Notes under the pieces: generated by a model | The model's input: the letters and a program-made list of their open reading frames with translations, nothing else | What the model was told of the DNA's origin: nothing | Databases searched by the model: none | Position numbers and translations under genes: made by a program | From: Adiantum capillus-veneris | Lineage: Eukaryota > Streptophyta > Polypodiopsida > Polypodiales > Pteridaceae | Direction of reading: 5' to 3' | NCBI GenBank assembly: GCA_014529385.2 | Contig: CM043959.1 | Span: forward strand, 10,814,809 to 10,878,808 | DNA: 64,000 nucleotides | Shown here: positions 40,197-51,268 of the stretch, in pieces | Position numbering within the stretch: position 1 is the first letter of the stretch | How the letters are laid out: each line of letters opens with the position of its first letter

Positions 40197-42115
40197 TGTC
40201 ACCAGCGTGTGACTACTATCTATCCTTTTTGTTGATTTCTTTCTTATTATTTATTTACTTTCACTTTTTGGAAACACCCCTCGGGAAATCTAACTGCCTT
40301 GCATTGCATAGCTAGTGTGGAACTGTCCAGAGGGAGTCCAGGCCTGAGGGCAAGAGAGCACTAAGGTTGGACAAGGACTATGGTTAGCCAAAGTGGGGTC
40401 ATTGACTAGCCAAAGTGGAATCCTTTGCTACATAGGCTACATTTCAATTTTTGATGTGGCTGCAGTGTACAAAGAGGGTCAGATGACCTAGAAAGATCTC
40501 CTAAAATTTAGGGAACTGCTATTTTGGGACATGAAAATGTGTCCACGTCATTACCTCCGGAATGACAAGGGGAACATTTTATTACTCTACCGCGAAGTCA
40601 ACTGGGCAATGAGAGTAGATTGAGAGGAAGAAGGAGTATCTTACGAGAAAGATGTACATCTCCTCACATAATCACTCATATGTAGCATAGCTTAGCTTAG
40701 TAATTAGCTTGGTAGAGGAGATAAGCATGCATTGAAGCTTGGCTCTTGGTTGGATTTGCATGCACATGCCAAGAGAGTGTTGATGTAGGCTTCTATCTCA
40801 CAAGCTTGGAGTAGGTGCCTGATTCCTATTGGCTAGGAGGCAAAGGGGTCCAATGAGAGTTTGGTTTAATTATTTAATTACCTAAAGCTCTCACAAAAGG
40901 GGAAAGGGGGACACATGTCAGAAGGCTATCACTTATGCTGCTTAATTGTAATTGGCTTGACTTGGGGAGGGCCAATGAGGCTTCAGCAAGAGCAATTAGC
41001 AAGAGGGCTCGCCCAAGAGAGAGAGGGGGCTGATTTTTGCAAGGCATTATCACACACACACACACTCACACAAGCTCATGTGTGAAGAAAGAGAAGACTA
41101 TCTCTTCCCAAGCTTAATGCGCCAAGTGGCACATTCTGGTGCACTTTCATCATGCAAGAGAAGGTGGCGCTGAATTTTAAGCTGGGAGAGGCTCATTTTC
41201 AGATTTTGTCACAGGTTAAGAGCTATGGAGTGCTTCCTTTCCCTCTTATGTACAGTGCGGTGCCAGGAGTGATGCCCTGCATGCTACGCACTGCCCTCTC
41301 TCTCCCCTATGGCAATATGTTATGCCCCTCTAGTGGGCTTTTCAATTGACCAATGTACAGTTGTGTGGGTTCATGTGCGATTGCCGAGGCAAGAGCCTCT
41401 TGTACAGGTACTGGATTAGCTGGCGGCTAATCCCTTGCAGGTACATGTGAATTCGGAGAGGTTTCACGCCAGAAATCTCGTCCGATTCAAAGGGCAAGTA
41501 GCCCTACAGGTGCAGGAGCTCGAGGACTTGCTACGGATGCGATCAGCACGCGAAACGGAGCCCGAAACAGTAAATTACAGCCTGTTGTGTATTTTTGCAG
41601 GTTTAGGGTTTTGGCCCTAAACGGTCCCTATTATCCCCAGGAGGTTCGGGGACGCGAGGGGACCGTTGTACAGGTGATCTGGCGCATTTTCGGGGCTGAA
41701 AACAGAGAATTCAGCGTGCTGCAGATTCTTGCCAGGTTTTGCAAAGTGCCCGTATGCGTCGGGAAAGTCATTCAATGTGTGGGAATACTGACTATGAAGG
41801 GTCCTAATACAGTTATGTTGCCGAAATCGGGCCGGAACAGTTGAAATTCAGCCAAGTTTGTGCGGGGCAGCTTGTAGGGAACCACAACGTTTATTCCCTC
41901 TTTTAAACAATAAAGAAATACCGAAAGGGGTGCCTAAGTTAGGGGCCAGTCTGGTGTCGGTCTACTCATACATGTGCAATCTAGCAGCCTGTATCCCTCT
42001 CCCCTTTGTTGTGTCTTGAAAGTACAGGTAGAATAGACGACTAATAATGGGTGAAAGCTAAATCAAGGTTTGAAGTAAAGTCTACCGCCCTTTTTGAAAG
42101 TACAGGCCGGTTCCA
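40197..42115 (+). repeat. 5' LTR of element E
   Basis: It starts TGTCACCAGCGTGTGACTAC and ends GGCCGGTTCCA just before the primer binding site. It is ~440 bp longer than the 3' LTR, because the 506-bp segment 40610-41115 replaces the 50-bp segment 53588-53637. The 506-bp segment resembles G's LTR at about 59590-59760 in reverse complement (AGAGGGGGCTGATTTTTGC), so it is an alternative LTR segment of the same family rather than foreign DNA. Open frames inside (41152-41349, 41435-41620, 41587-41844) have no known domain. Confidence 0.88.
41909..41947 (+). promoter_or_regulatory. Shared LTR module, copy 5 (element E 5' LTR)
   Basis: AATAAAGAAATACC followed by GAAAGGGGTGCC and TTAGGGGCC. It lies about 170 bp upstream of the LTR end. 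Confidence 0.5.
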
Positions 42116-42132
42116 TGGTTCCATTGCCGGGA
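42116..42132 (+). other. Primer binding site of element E
   Basis: TGGTTCCATTGCCGGGA follows the LTR end directly. G has TGGTTCCATCGACGGGA at the same place. The tRNA is not identified; it is not the tRNA-Met type used by B, C and F. Confidence 0.7.
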
Positions 42133-42288
42133 TTAAATCACTTTTTCCCATAGAAGTGAGCCTTGGTCAGTTTGGGCTTGAAGACACTGGGGATCATAGA
42201 CCAGACACAGGGAATTGCAATTATGGCTGACAGACCAGATGATGTGACTGAAGAGGTTTCCTCTACATAGGGTCAATAGAGACATGAA

Positions 42289-43989
42289 GTGGGTGAGTCT
42301 TCAAGACCACCACAGACGGATGATGATATATTCAGGACCCAGTTGGCTACTGTTGTGGCTATGTTCACACAAGTAATGCAGAACCCGAGGTTTTTAGCCT
42401 TTCTGCAACCTCCTCTTCCGTCTCAGCAAGTTGGGTCACTGGATCACATTCAAAAGCCTGTTAAGGCTCGAGCACAGGTGATTCATACTGCACAGTCAAT
42501 GGAAACACCTGTACACTTGACGAAGAACATGCAGTCTCCACAACCTGTGCCTAAGGTGCAAGAACAGGTGGCTGAGATGCTAGTCTTTCAAGCTATACCA
42601 GTTCAGTCAGCCACTTTTCAAGAGCCTATAGCTGGTTCTAATGGGCAGGGAAGCAACCTATAGGCTATGCAACAAGTCTTCCCACCACCTTAAATACACC
42701 TTGGCTATTTTGGAGGTGGATCGGTATTCCAGAGCATGGTTGGTCATTCACTTGGAAATCAGTTTTACACGCCAGGAACAGTGTTCGGGGGTGCTCAAAC
42801 GATGATGCCTAACCCCATGTATGGTGTCACGGGCATGCTACCAGGGTTTCAAAGCACTCATGGCCAAATTGGGATGCCACAGGCAAATTTTGGTATGGCT
42901 GGAATTACAAATCAGCAGCCAAATATGGCATTTCCAGGTCAACTTAATTGCGGTCAGGGAACACAAATGAACCTTAACAATGTTCCCATGTTTCAGTCAC
43001 TTCCATATGACAACTTAACGCCGCTGGAGAGGCCAATGCCGTACAAAGAAGGTGGCAAAGGTGTGACATTCACGACCTTTACTGGGTTTGATGACAGGAA
43101 GAAGGCTCTCTCATTCCTCCAACAGTTTGACAAGGCCTATGCAAGGGGAAACTTTACAGAGGCTTCAAAGGTCCGCAAGGCAGCCACTTTCTTGACAGGG
43201 AATGCGGGACAATGGTGGACAACTTTATTGCTTCAAGGGCAAGCTCCGTCCACATGGATTTACTTCAAGCAGATTTTTGCAGCAGCATGGTTATTTGATG
43301 ACTTTGAAGAAGATGTCATGACAGAATGGCACCAGCTTAATGTTGCTACTTGCAAGAATCTGGATGACTACAATCGGAAGTTTTGGAAAGCTCTACTTCC
43401 AGTAACTTCCTATAGGTTTGTGGCATTGACAAACCAGATTGAAAAATACTGTTGTGGCCTACCCAAAGGATTGAGAAAATACTGCACAAAGACCAAAGTC
43501 ACTACTTTGACGCAGCTCATCGAGGTAGCAAACAGTGGCAATGGTTTGCTCAAGGGAGAGGATTGTGAATTCAATACTGGCGTCAAGGAAGGATCAACCA
43601 AGAAAAATTCAGCGAAGAAGTACGTTCCCAATGACGTTCCTAAAGGGACTCAAGAGCCAGCCAATGCAGGGAAAGGCAAAGCTACGGCTGAATCAGAAAA
43701 TGGACCAGCGAAGAAATGGAAAAGACGTTTTTCTCGCAAGTCGGAAGAGCAAAAGAAGGTCCCGAGGTCAGAGAACAAATGCTTCATCTGTGAGCAGCCT
43801 AGCCACATTGCTTACAACTGTCCTACAAAGAAAAGGCCAGCTGATTCTGAAGACAAGGAGGACAGGAAAGGAAAGAAGCCCATGACTGGTCTAGTGCCAG
43901 ATATGGTGGGCGACAAGCCAAATTCAGATGCAAGAGCTTTGCAGAGCATGGGGAAAGTTCAGGGATCAAACAGTTCTTATCTTCTTTGA
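42289..43989 (+). pseudogene. gag: Element E gag
   Basis: One frame with two in-frame stops (TAG at 42661-42663, TAA at 42691-42693). It starts MGESSRPPQTDDDIF, then a Pro/Gln/Met-rich region, then capsid (GGKGVTFTTFTGFDDRKKAL, FLQQFDKAYARGNFTEASKV, AATFLTGNAGQWWTTLL, WLFDDFEEDVMTEWHQLN, YNRKFWKALLPVTSYRFVAL, CCGLPKGLRKYC). A Lys-rich linker and zinc knuckle CFICEQPSHIAYNC (about 43780) follow. The frame ends just downstream at 43989; protease lies in another frame because about one base was lost near 43930-43960 relative to G. G's copy reads gag into protease without a shift. Confidence 0.9.
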
Positions 43990-44335
43990 TCCAGGTGCCA
44001 AAGCCAACTTCATTTCCCCAGAATTGGCTTCCAAGTTGGGAATCAGACCTAAAGAGATGGGGTATACAACAGAGGCAGGTTTGGCATGTCCTGGCCATAC
44101 AGAGGCTGTGACACCCATCATTGGAAAGTTGCGCCTACATATCGAGTCCTATGTAGACGTTGAAGAATTTTACATCATGCCACTGGATGCATGTGATGTG
44201 TTGTTAGGAATTCCTTGGTTATTTCGTGTACAAGGAATCATGGATGCCTACAACAAAAAGATCACTGTACAGAGCAGGGGAAAGACTCACATCCTGGATG
44301 TAAAGCTTAAAGGGGAGTCTATTCCCACTGTATGA
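43928..44335 (+). pseudogene. pol: Element E aspartic protease
   Basis: It contains TVLIFFDPGAKANFISPELA with active site D-P-G-A, GYTTEAGLACPGH, KLRLHIESYVDVEEFYIMPL and DVLLGIPWLF, the family's second conserved hydrophobic motif. It ends at TGA 44333-44335; the same frame continues past the stop into the RT segment. Confidence 0.88.
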
Positions 44336-44356
44336 GCTTCTGCTATTACTTCTGTA

Positions 44357-45352
44357 ATGAAAAAGCATCTTTCTGCGTACTTGGTTTTTGCACGTGAAGT
44401 GTCAGATTGTGATGAATCAAATTTATCTGTGCTAGATAAAGAAAGGTCAATGTGTTTACAACAGTATAGTGGTTGTTTTTCCCATTCATTACCGTCTCAA
44501 TTACCGCCAGAGAAACCCGAGGACCATGCGATAGATTTGGTGCCAGGCAGTAGCCCACCAAATAAGCCTCCGTACAGGGTTAGTGCGGCTCAGCAGAAAG
44601 AGATAATGGGCCAAGTACAGGAGCTGTTAGAAAAGGGGCTGATTCAGCCCAGTTCATCCCCATTCTGTTCTCCAGTGTTGTTGGTGCAGAAAAAGGATGA
44701 CTCATGGCGTATGTGCATCGACTACCGTGCACTGAACAAGAATACCATCAAGAATAGGTTCCCTATACCTAGAATTGATGATATTCTGGACAAATTAGAA
44801 GGAGCAGCTATGTTTAGCAGGATAGATCTAAAGAGTGGGTACCATCAGATCCGCATTAGATCAGAGGATGTGCACAAGACTGCTTTTAGAACGACGTTTG
44901 GCCTTTACGAATTTTTAGTGATGCCCTTTGGTCTCACAAATGCTCCTGCTACGTTCAATAGGATGATGGACATAATTTTCCGTCCACACCAGCAGTTTGT
45001 TGGTACATTCTTTGATGACCTGATAGTCTACTCAAAGAATGAAGAGGAGCATAGGCATCACTTGGCCATTGTGTTCAAAGAGCTACGCAGTCATAGGTTG
45101 CTCATCAATGCAAAGAAAAGTGATTTTTTTCTAGAAGAGATTCATTTTCTCGGACACATTGTCTCAAAGGATGGTGTGAGAATGGATCCTGCTAAAGTTG
45201 AAGCGATCAAGTCATGGTCAGATTTGAAGACGGTGCACGATGTCCGAAGTTTCTTGGGACTATGCTCCTATTACAGAAGGTTTATCCGAAATTTCGCCGA
45301 GATTGTTTCACTTTTACATGCTCTGCAAAAGAAGGCAATCACCTTTACATAG
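44357..45352 (+). pseudogene. pol: Element E reverse transcriptase
   Basis: A 331-residue open segment: [100 protein letters not shown], catalytic VGTFFDDLIVYSKN (FFDD), KKSDFFLEEIHFLGHIVS, VRSFLGLCSYYRRFIRNFAE. The TAG at 45350-45352 replaces the Trp codon seen in G at the start of the RNase H connection. Confidence 0.92.
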
Positions 45353-45394
45353 ACACAGAAAGAGATTTCAGCTTTTAATCTCTTAAAGGAAAAG

Positions 45395-46495
45395 ATGACT
45401 TCAGATCCAGTCATTGTGTTGCCAGATCTTAGGAAGTCATTTGTGGTCCAGTGTGACGCCTGTGGTAGTAGCATTGGTGCAGTGCTAGTGCAACATGGCA
45501 GGGTAGTAGCCTATGAGAGCAGAATTTTGCAAGGGCCAGAGATGACCATGCAGGTCTATGAGAAAGAGTTACTGGCTGTGATTCATGCGCTCTTAAGTTG
45601 GAAACACTACCTGTTAGGTGCAGATTTCGTTGTCCAAACGGACCATCAGACCTTGCGATACTTCTTGACACAGACAAAGTTATCTGAGAAGCATATGCGA
45701 TGGGCAAATATCTTGTCCATCTTCCATTTTCAGATTGTGCATGTGGAAGGCAAGAAGAACGTTGTGGCTGATGCCTTGTCAATGAAGCAACAAATTTCAG
45801 CTGTGTCAATTCCTTATCATCATGAACTTGATGATATGAGAGAACAATATGCAAATGATGAAGATTTTGCAAGGGTCTTCGAGCAACTAATGGATGGACA
45901 ACGTCATGAACACTATCTTCTCAAAGATGGGTTCATGATGATGCATGGCAGATTGTGTGTCACAAAGCCATTGCGACGCAAAGTTATGGAAGAGAGTCAT
46001 GTCCCACCATATGCAGGGCATCGTGGTATCGATGCTACAGTTAAAGCAGTTGAGACATTCTTCTATTGGCCTACATTGAGAAGAGATGTGGATGCCTTTG
46101 TGCGAGAATGCCTAATTTGCCAGAAGGTCAAGTTTGACAGGCAAAAGGCACCAGGGTTATTGCAACCACTACCTATTCCAGATAAACCATGGGAAAGTAT
46201 TGCTATGGATTTTATCTTTGATCTTCCGAGAACGCAGACAGGAAACGATGGTATTTGGACCATCATTTGGAGATTCAGCAAACATGCTCATTTTATTCCT
46301 ATCAGGAAGAAGATAAAGCCAGATCAGATGGCACGCTTGTTTATGAGCAATATTTTCAAGTATCATGGCATGCCACAGTCGATTGTTAGCGATCGTGATC
46401 CACGCATGACAAGTTTGTTCTGGAGAGGCTTGTTTGAGAATATAGCTACAACGCTCAAATTCTCTTCGTCATTTCATCCTCAAACAGATGGGTAG
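45395..46495 (+). pseudogene. pol: Element E RNase H and integrase
   Basis: A 366-residue segment in the same frame. RNase H: FVVQCDACGSSIGAVLVQ, VVAYESRILQGPEM, YEKELLAVIHALLSWKHYLL, FVVQTDHQTLRYFLTQ, NVVADALSMKQ. Integrase: H2C2 finger (HVPPYAGHRGIDATVKAV ... CLICQKVKF), core AMDFIFDLPRTQ (first Asp) and IVSDRDPRMTSLFWRGLF (second Asp). The TAG at 46493-46495 replaces Gln just before the third catalytic acidic residue (TDG*SEE). Confidence 0.92.
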
Positions 46496-46540
46496 TCAGA
46501 AGAGGCAAAGTCTACTGTCCTAGATCTGCTAAAGTGTTAT

Positions 46541-47284
46541 GTGTCAGAGCATAAAGGAAAGTGGGAGCAGTATTTGCCATTGGTGGAGTATGCATACAAT
46601 AATACAGTGCATTCATCAACTGGCAAGGCACCTTTTGAGATAGTTGAAGGTGGCAAGAAAGTTCCTCCCATACTGCATACAAAGGACAAGATATTTGAAG
46701 CAGATAAGTATGTTCAGGACATGGATGAAATGTACAAGAAGGTCAAAGTGGCCTTAGAAAAGACTCAGGCAAAGCAAAAGAAAGCAGTTGATCGTCACCG
46801 TCGTGAAGTGGTATTTTCACTTGGTGATTGGGTGCTCCTACGCTTTGAAAAGGCAAGGTTAAAGAAGATGAAGGGCAAGGAAAGACTGTTTCCAAAGCTC
46901 AGCATGCGTTACTATGGGCCTTTTCAAGTGTGCGACATAATTTGTGATGTTGCATATAGGCTGAAATTGCCTGACAGTTGGAAGATTCACAATGCGTTTC
47001 ATGTGAGTCTTCTCAGACCCTATGTGGGTGATGTGCCAGAAGATATGCCAGTTGAAGATCAGCCGGAAGTCGAGGAACTTGACGAGATCTTGGTCCCCGA
47101 ACAAATTTTGGCACATAAGGAAAGAAAAGTGAAAGGCAAGGTTGCTAGGCGTTACTTGGTAAAGTTCAGAAACTATCCACCAATAGATGCTAAGTGGATG
47201 GAAGAAGGTGAACTTGCAGAGTCACCAACTGTGTCATCACTTTACCTTGAAGCCTTCGATTTGCAACCTACCTTGACCCCTTGA
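46541..47284 (+). pseudogene. pol: Element E integrase C-terminus and chromodomain
   Basis: A 247-residue segment in the pol frame: [93 protein letters not shown]. The chromodomain follows ([51 protein letters not shown]). The natural stop TGA ends it at 47284. The chromodomain looks complete. Confidence 0.92.
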
Positions 47285-47841
47285 CTTTCAAACCTACATG
47301 GATTGTCAGTGTGACAATGGCTTCTGAAACAAATGATGTACATGGTATTTAAAGTGAGCTCAAATGAAATACCTGTTACATGAATGTTAGAGCTGTACAG
47401 ATTGTCAGTTTGGCAATTGCTCTTATGGAATGTCCAAAAGTTTGGTTAGTGCTATAGAAGTGAGTATTTCTTGTCAGTTTGTCAAGGATACAGTAATTGC
47501 TTCTATTAAAGAGTACATGGGTAAGTGCATTCTTAAACTGTCGGTTTGGGTATGCTCGAAAGTGTTACTGGGCCCAACGTGTACTATAAGACAGTGGCAA
47601 AATGTGTGGCTATCATTTTATCATTGGAAAGTTAGTGACTCAAAGCAATGGCAGAGTGCGAAGCTACCACTATGTCATTGGGACAGGGTTCACACGCAGG
47701 CAATACATGTGTCGACAAGGTGTTGAATACACGAGGGTTGACAATGAGCATGTGTGTGTCGTACATGTGTCGACAGGTGTTGAATACCTCAGTGTTGACT
47801 GTGAGCATGTACGACAGATGCAAACGAGGACGTTTGAGATT
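47285..47841 (+). other. 3' untranslated region of element E with short repeats
   Basis: Non-coding sequence between pol and the polypurine tract. It contains an imperfect 58-bp direct repeat (47704-47761 and 47762-47819; TACATGTGTCGAC...GTTGAATAC in both) and scattered TTGTCAGT-GACAAT words. Open frames here have no domain. Confidence 0.7.
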
Positions 47842-47855
47842 TCAAGAGGGGGGTA
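47842..47855 (+). other. Polypurine tract of element E
   Basis: TCAAGAGGGGGGTA immediately precedes the 3' LTR start TGTCACCAGCG. Confidence 0.85.
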
Positions 47856-48021
47856 TGTCACCAGCGTGTGACTACTATCTATCCTTTTTGTTGATTTCTT
47901 TCTTATTATTTATTTACTTTCACTTTTTGGAAACACCCCTCGGGAAATCTAACTGCCCTGCATTGCATAGCTAGTGTGGAACTGTCCAGAGGGAGTCCAG
48001 GCCTGAGGGCAAGAGAGCACT
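47856..48021 (+). repeat. 3' LTR of element E, first part
   Basis: TGTCACCAGCG... identical in pattern to 40197 onwards, up to GAGAGCACT where copia F is inserted. The last five bases, GCACT (48017-48021), are duplicated at 53323-53327. Confidence 0.93.
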
Positions 48022-48300
48022 TGTTAGGGAATAAAGGCCTAAGTGCCTTGTACTTATAACTTATAAGTTAAAAGACTTATAAGTGAGGGGGCCCAAGTGT
48101 GAATGGCCCCCTAGTCACTTACTCATATACTCAAATATGAAGCCCAAAAGAACAATAGCGTGACTTTTCCCAAATCTCTCAACGAGCTCTCTCTCTCTCT
48201 CACGTTTTCTCTGCGTGTGCTCTTTCTGCGCCAATCTCCCCTTCTCCTTCACTCTCATTGCATAGGACAGCAAGTGGGCTCTCTCTCCTGCTCCCCCACA
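48022..48300 (+). repeat. 5' LTR of element F
   Basis: 279 bp, TGTTAGGGAATAAAGG to CTGCTCCCCCACA. It contains AATAAA at about 48031 and three ACTTATAA-type words (48051-48085) including the palindrome ACTTATAAGT, plausible TATA-region elements. Confidence 0.96.
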
Positions 48301-48302
48301 CA

Positions 48303-48314
48303 TGGTATCAGAGC
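48303..48314 (+). other. Primer binding site of element F (tRNA-Met)
   Basis: TGGTATCAGAGC two bases after the LTR end; the standard copia site. Confidence 0.95.
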
Positions 48315-48865
48315 TTTAGGGTTTCCAAGAGAGCCATTTTCGCAACACAGATCAGAATTCTGTTCTTGCTCGCTGCGGGAAGGATATTCAACCGTTTTCG
48401 ATCAACTCTGTCGCGAAGGGATCCTCTCACCGTGTAGAATCGACCTCCGATGACAGTTTCCCCAAAATTAGGGTTTCAAAAACTGGCGAACAGCAGCCTA
48501 TTTCTGCTGAAATTGACCAATTTCGGGGTCAATTTGATGCAATTTCATTAGGGCAAGTCTCACAGGTCAATCTTACAGGTGTTTCCACCATCGAGGTTCT
48601 GAAAATTCAGCAAAACAGGTGTTTACAGGTCTGATTTTTGCCCTAAAACAGGGAATTTCAGCAAGCAAATGATGTATACACCTTGTGGAAACCTTTGGTA
48701 AGGGTTTGGCAGTGAATGTACGCCGTTTTGGGGTGATTTTGCGTCAAATTTGCTCGCTGTTTTTCTGTAACAGCAAGCTGTTTTTTGCCCGATTGCACAC
48801 ATTTGGGCGTGTTTTGCCGAGTTTAGGTCGGCAAAACAGGGTTTCAGTGTTTGCAATCACTCAGA
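48315..48865 (+). other. Leader of element F
   Basis: A 5' untranslated region between primer binding site and gag start. Open frames in it have no domain. Confidence 0.8.
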
Positions 48866-51268
48866 ATGGCTTCTAGCAGTGAAAGTGGCAATTTGTTGCA
48901 CATTCGCAAGCTTGAAGGTGCCCATAACTTTGCTATATGGAAGAAGCAATGTTATAATGTGATGTTGCAGAAGAAACAGGCGAAACCTATTAAGTTACAG
49001 GGTGTGAAACCGGTTGATATGGAGGTTGAAGAATGGGAAGAAGTGGACGAGTTGGCTCGCTCCACGATCATGCTTTCGGTGTCTGACAATTTACTCTTCA
49101 ATGTAGAGAATGAGCAGACATCATGGGGCATGTGGAAGCGTTTAGACGAGTTGTATGCACAGCAGAGTGCTGCCAGTAAAGTGTATTGGCTTAAGAAGCT
49201 TATGGATCTCCGTATGAAGGAGGGCACGCACATGTCAGTGCACCTCAATGAATTCAACTCTATTTTCAGCCAACTGACAGAGCTGAAATTCACGATTGAT
49301 GAGGAGTTCAAAGCTACTTTTCTGCTATGCACATTGCCCGAGAGTTGGAATGTATTCCGGACAGCTCTTAGTAACTCAAGTGCTTCACTTAAGTATGCAG
49401 ATGTAGAGAGTTCTCTCTTGATGGAAGAGATGAACAGGAAGAACACCACAGGTGGGTCTTCTAATGCATTGCACTTGAGAGGCAGGTCTCAACAGAGGGA
49501 GAAATCTGACAGTAAGGACAGGGCACGCAACAAATCTCGTAGGAAAGATGTTGTGTGTCATCATTGTGGAAAGAAAGGGCATTATAAACGAGAATGCTAT
49601 GAGTGGAAGAAAGAGAAGAACAAGGGTGCTGAAACTGATGCAAAGGACAAGGGAAATGCCAAGAAGAACACTCTTTTGATTGAGGAAATCAATGTTGCTA
49701 GTAGTTGTGACAGTGACAGCAGCACTGATGTACTCAATGCCTCTTCTGTGGATGCACATACCCTTGCTATGGGTTCTGATGTGGACATGCATACTTGGAT
49801 TCTTGATTCAGGTGCCTCCTTTTATGTAACACCTCATAGGGATTGGTTTACACAGTACTCAGGTGAGGTGCAGGGCACTGTTTATTTGGGAGACAACTAT
49901 GCATGTGACATTGCAGGTATTGGCAGTGTCCAGTTTTCTTTTGCTGATGGTATGACTTTTGTTTTGCACAAAGTGCGTCATGTGCCACAACTCAAGAAGA
50001 GTTTGATTAGTACAGGGCAGCCAGATGATGTAGGCTATCACACCACTTTTGGTGATAGCAAGTGGAAAATTTGTAAAGGGGCCCGGATTGTAGCCAAGGG
50101 TTGTAAATCGGACACTTTGTATCCTTTGCATGTATCTAGTGTGCGTGACCATGTTGTCGCCGTAACCGAGCAGCCAAGTGTTTCTTTGTGGCATGGCCGG
50201 TTGGGACACATGAGTAAAAGAGGAATGGAAACTCTGTCTCGTTGTGGTTATTTGCCGTGTTTGAGGTATGCTGACTTTTCTTATTGTGAGCAGTGTATTT
50301 ATGGTAAGCACAGTCAAACACCGCACAAAAGGTCTCTTTCTTTGAAGTCTGACAGGTTAGACTTAGTGCATTCCGATGTATGTGAAATGCCACAGTTGTC
50401 CTTAGGGGGAAAGAAATATTTTGTCTCGTTTATCGATGATGCTACACGAAAGGTGTGGGTGTATCCAATACGTGCTAAAAGCGATGTTTTGGATACTTTT
50501 AAGAAGTTTCTTGCGTTTGTTGAGAATCAAACTGACAAGAAGCTTAGGTCTTTGCGCTCAGACAATGGGGGGGAGTATGTATCAAAAGCATTTATTGACT
50601 TTTGTGCTACTAAAGGTATTAAAAGAGAGCTCACGGCTCCTTTTAATCCCTCTCAGAATGGAGTTGCAGAGAGGTTGAACCGGACTATCCAAGAGAAAGT
50701 TCAGAGTATGCTGTCACATGCTGCATTACCTCATGGTTTTTGGGCAGAAGCTGTGCAAACAGTTATTCACTTGATTAATCGCTCACCTAGCAAGGCTTTG
50801 GGTGGAAAGGTGCCTGAGGAGGTGTGGTCTGGCAAGCCACCCTCATATGCACATTTAAGAGTGTTTGGTTGTGAAGCCTATGTTCACATCCGGAGTGAAC
50901 TGCGCACCAAACTAGAACCAAAGTCTCATAAATGCATTTTCCTAGGATATGGTGAGGATGGTGAAATGGGGTATAGATTATGGGATCCCGCATTACGGAA
51001 AATCATACGCAGCAATGATGTCATCTTCAATGAGAATTGCATGCACAAACAGCCCATAAAGGTCGAGGAAGTGCGCCGGGTTGTTTTTCGTGAAGATATT
51101 ACATATGGACAGCCGAGAAGGCCCAATGTTCAGCAGCCTTTACATGCTGAAAATGGTGCTGAATATCAGCCATTAGCTGCTGAAAATCAGCCCCAACAAG
51201 TTGCCATTGATGCACCACAGGTAGAAGAACAGGTTGATGCTCCTAGACCGCCAGTTGTTGCGATGTAA
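48866..51268 (+). CDS. gag-pol: Element F gag-protease-integrase (polyprotein, first part)
   Basis: I chose MASSSESGNLLH at 48866; an in-frame ATG 15 bp upstream is less likely. Gag: NFAIWKKQCYNVMLQKKQ (residues ~25-40), capsid-like UBN2 region to ~200, zinc knuckle CHHCGKKGHYKREC (~230). Protease: WILDSGASFYVTPH (~310). GAG-pre-integrase LWHGRLGHMSKRGM (~440) and CEQCIYGKHSQT. Integrase core: LDLVHSDVCEM (first Asp), LRSDNGGEYVSKAF (second Asp), NPSQNGVAERLNRTIQ (catalytic Glu). C-terminal block YAHLRVFGCEAYVH and CIFLGYGEDGEMGYRLWDP. It ends at TAA 51266-51268 in the variable linker before RT. All catalytic residues of these domains are present. Confidence 0.95.
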   Translation: MASSSESGNLLHIRKLEGAHNFAIWKKQCYNVMLQKKQAKPIKLQGVKPVDMEVEEWEEVDELARSTIMLSVSDNLLFNVENEQTSWGMWKRLDELYAQQSAASKVYWLKKLMDLRMKEGTHMSVHLNEFNSIFSQLTELKFTIDEEFKATFLLCTLPESWNVFRTALSNSSASLKYADVESSLLMEEMNRKNTTGGSSNALHLRGRSQQREKSDSKDRARNKSRRKDVVCHHCGKKGHYKRECYEWKKEKNKGAETDAKDKGNAKKNTLLIEEINVASSCDSDSSTDVLNASSVDAHTLAMGSDVDMHTWILDSGASFYVTPHRDWFTQYSGEVQGTVYLGDNYACDIAGIGSVQFSFADGMTFVLHKVRHVPQLKKSLISTGQPDDVGYHTTFGDSKWKICKGARIVAKGCKSDTLYPLHVSSVRDHVVAVTEQPSVSLWHGRLGHMSKRGMETLSRCGYLPCLRYADFSYCEQCIYGKHSQTPHKRSLSLKSDRLDLVHSDVCEMPQLSLGGKKYFVSFIDDATRKVWVYPIRAKSDVLDTFKKFLAFVENQTDKKLRSLRSDNGGEYVSKAFIDFCATKGIKRELTAPFNPSQNGVAERLNRTIQEKVQSMLSHAALPHGFWAEAVQTVIHLINRSPSKALGGKVPEEVWSGKPPSYAHLRVFGCEAYVHIRSELRTKLEPKSHKCIFLGYGEDGEMGYRLWDPALRKIIRSNDVIFNENCMHKQPIKVEEVRRVVFREDITYGQPRRPNVQQPLHAENGAEYQPLAAENQPQQVAIDAPQVEEQVDAPRPPVVAM

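Noticed and set aside
41152-41844. Open frames repeated in both E LTRs (also 53509-54366)
   Set aside because: They lie inside LTRs and are duplicated only because LTRs are duplicated; no domain and no conserved start.
47430-47974. Open frames in the 3' region of E
   Set aside because: Overlapping frames in a repeat-bearing untranslated region without motifs.
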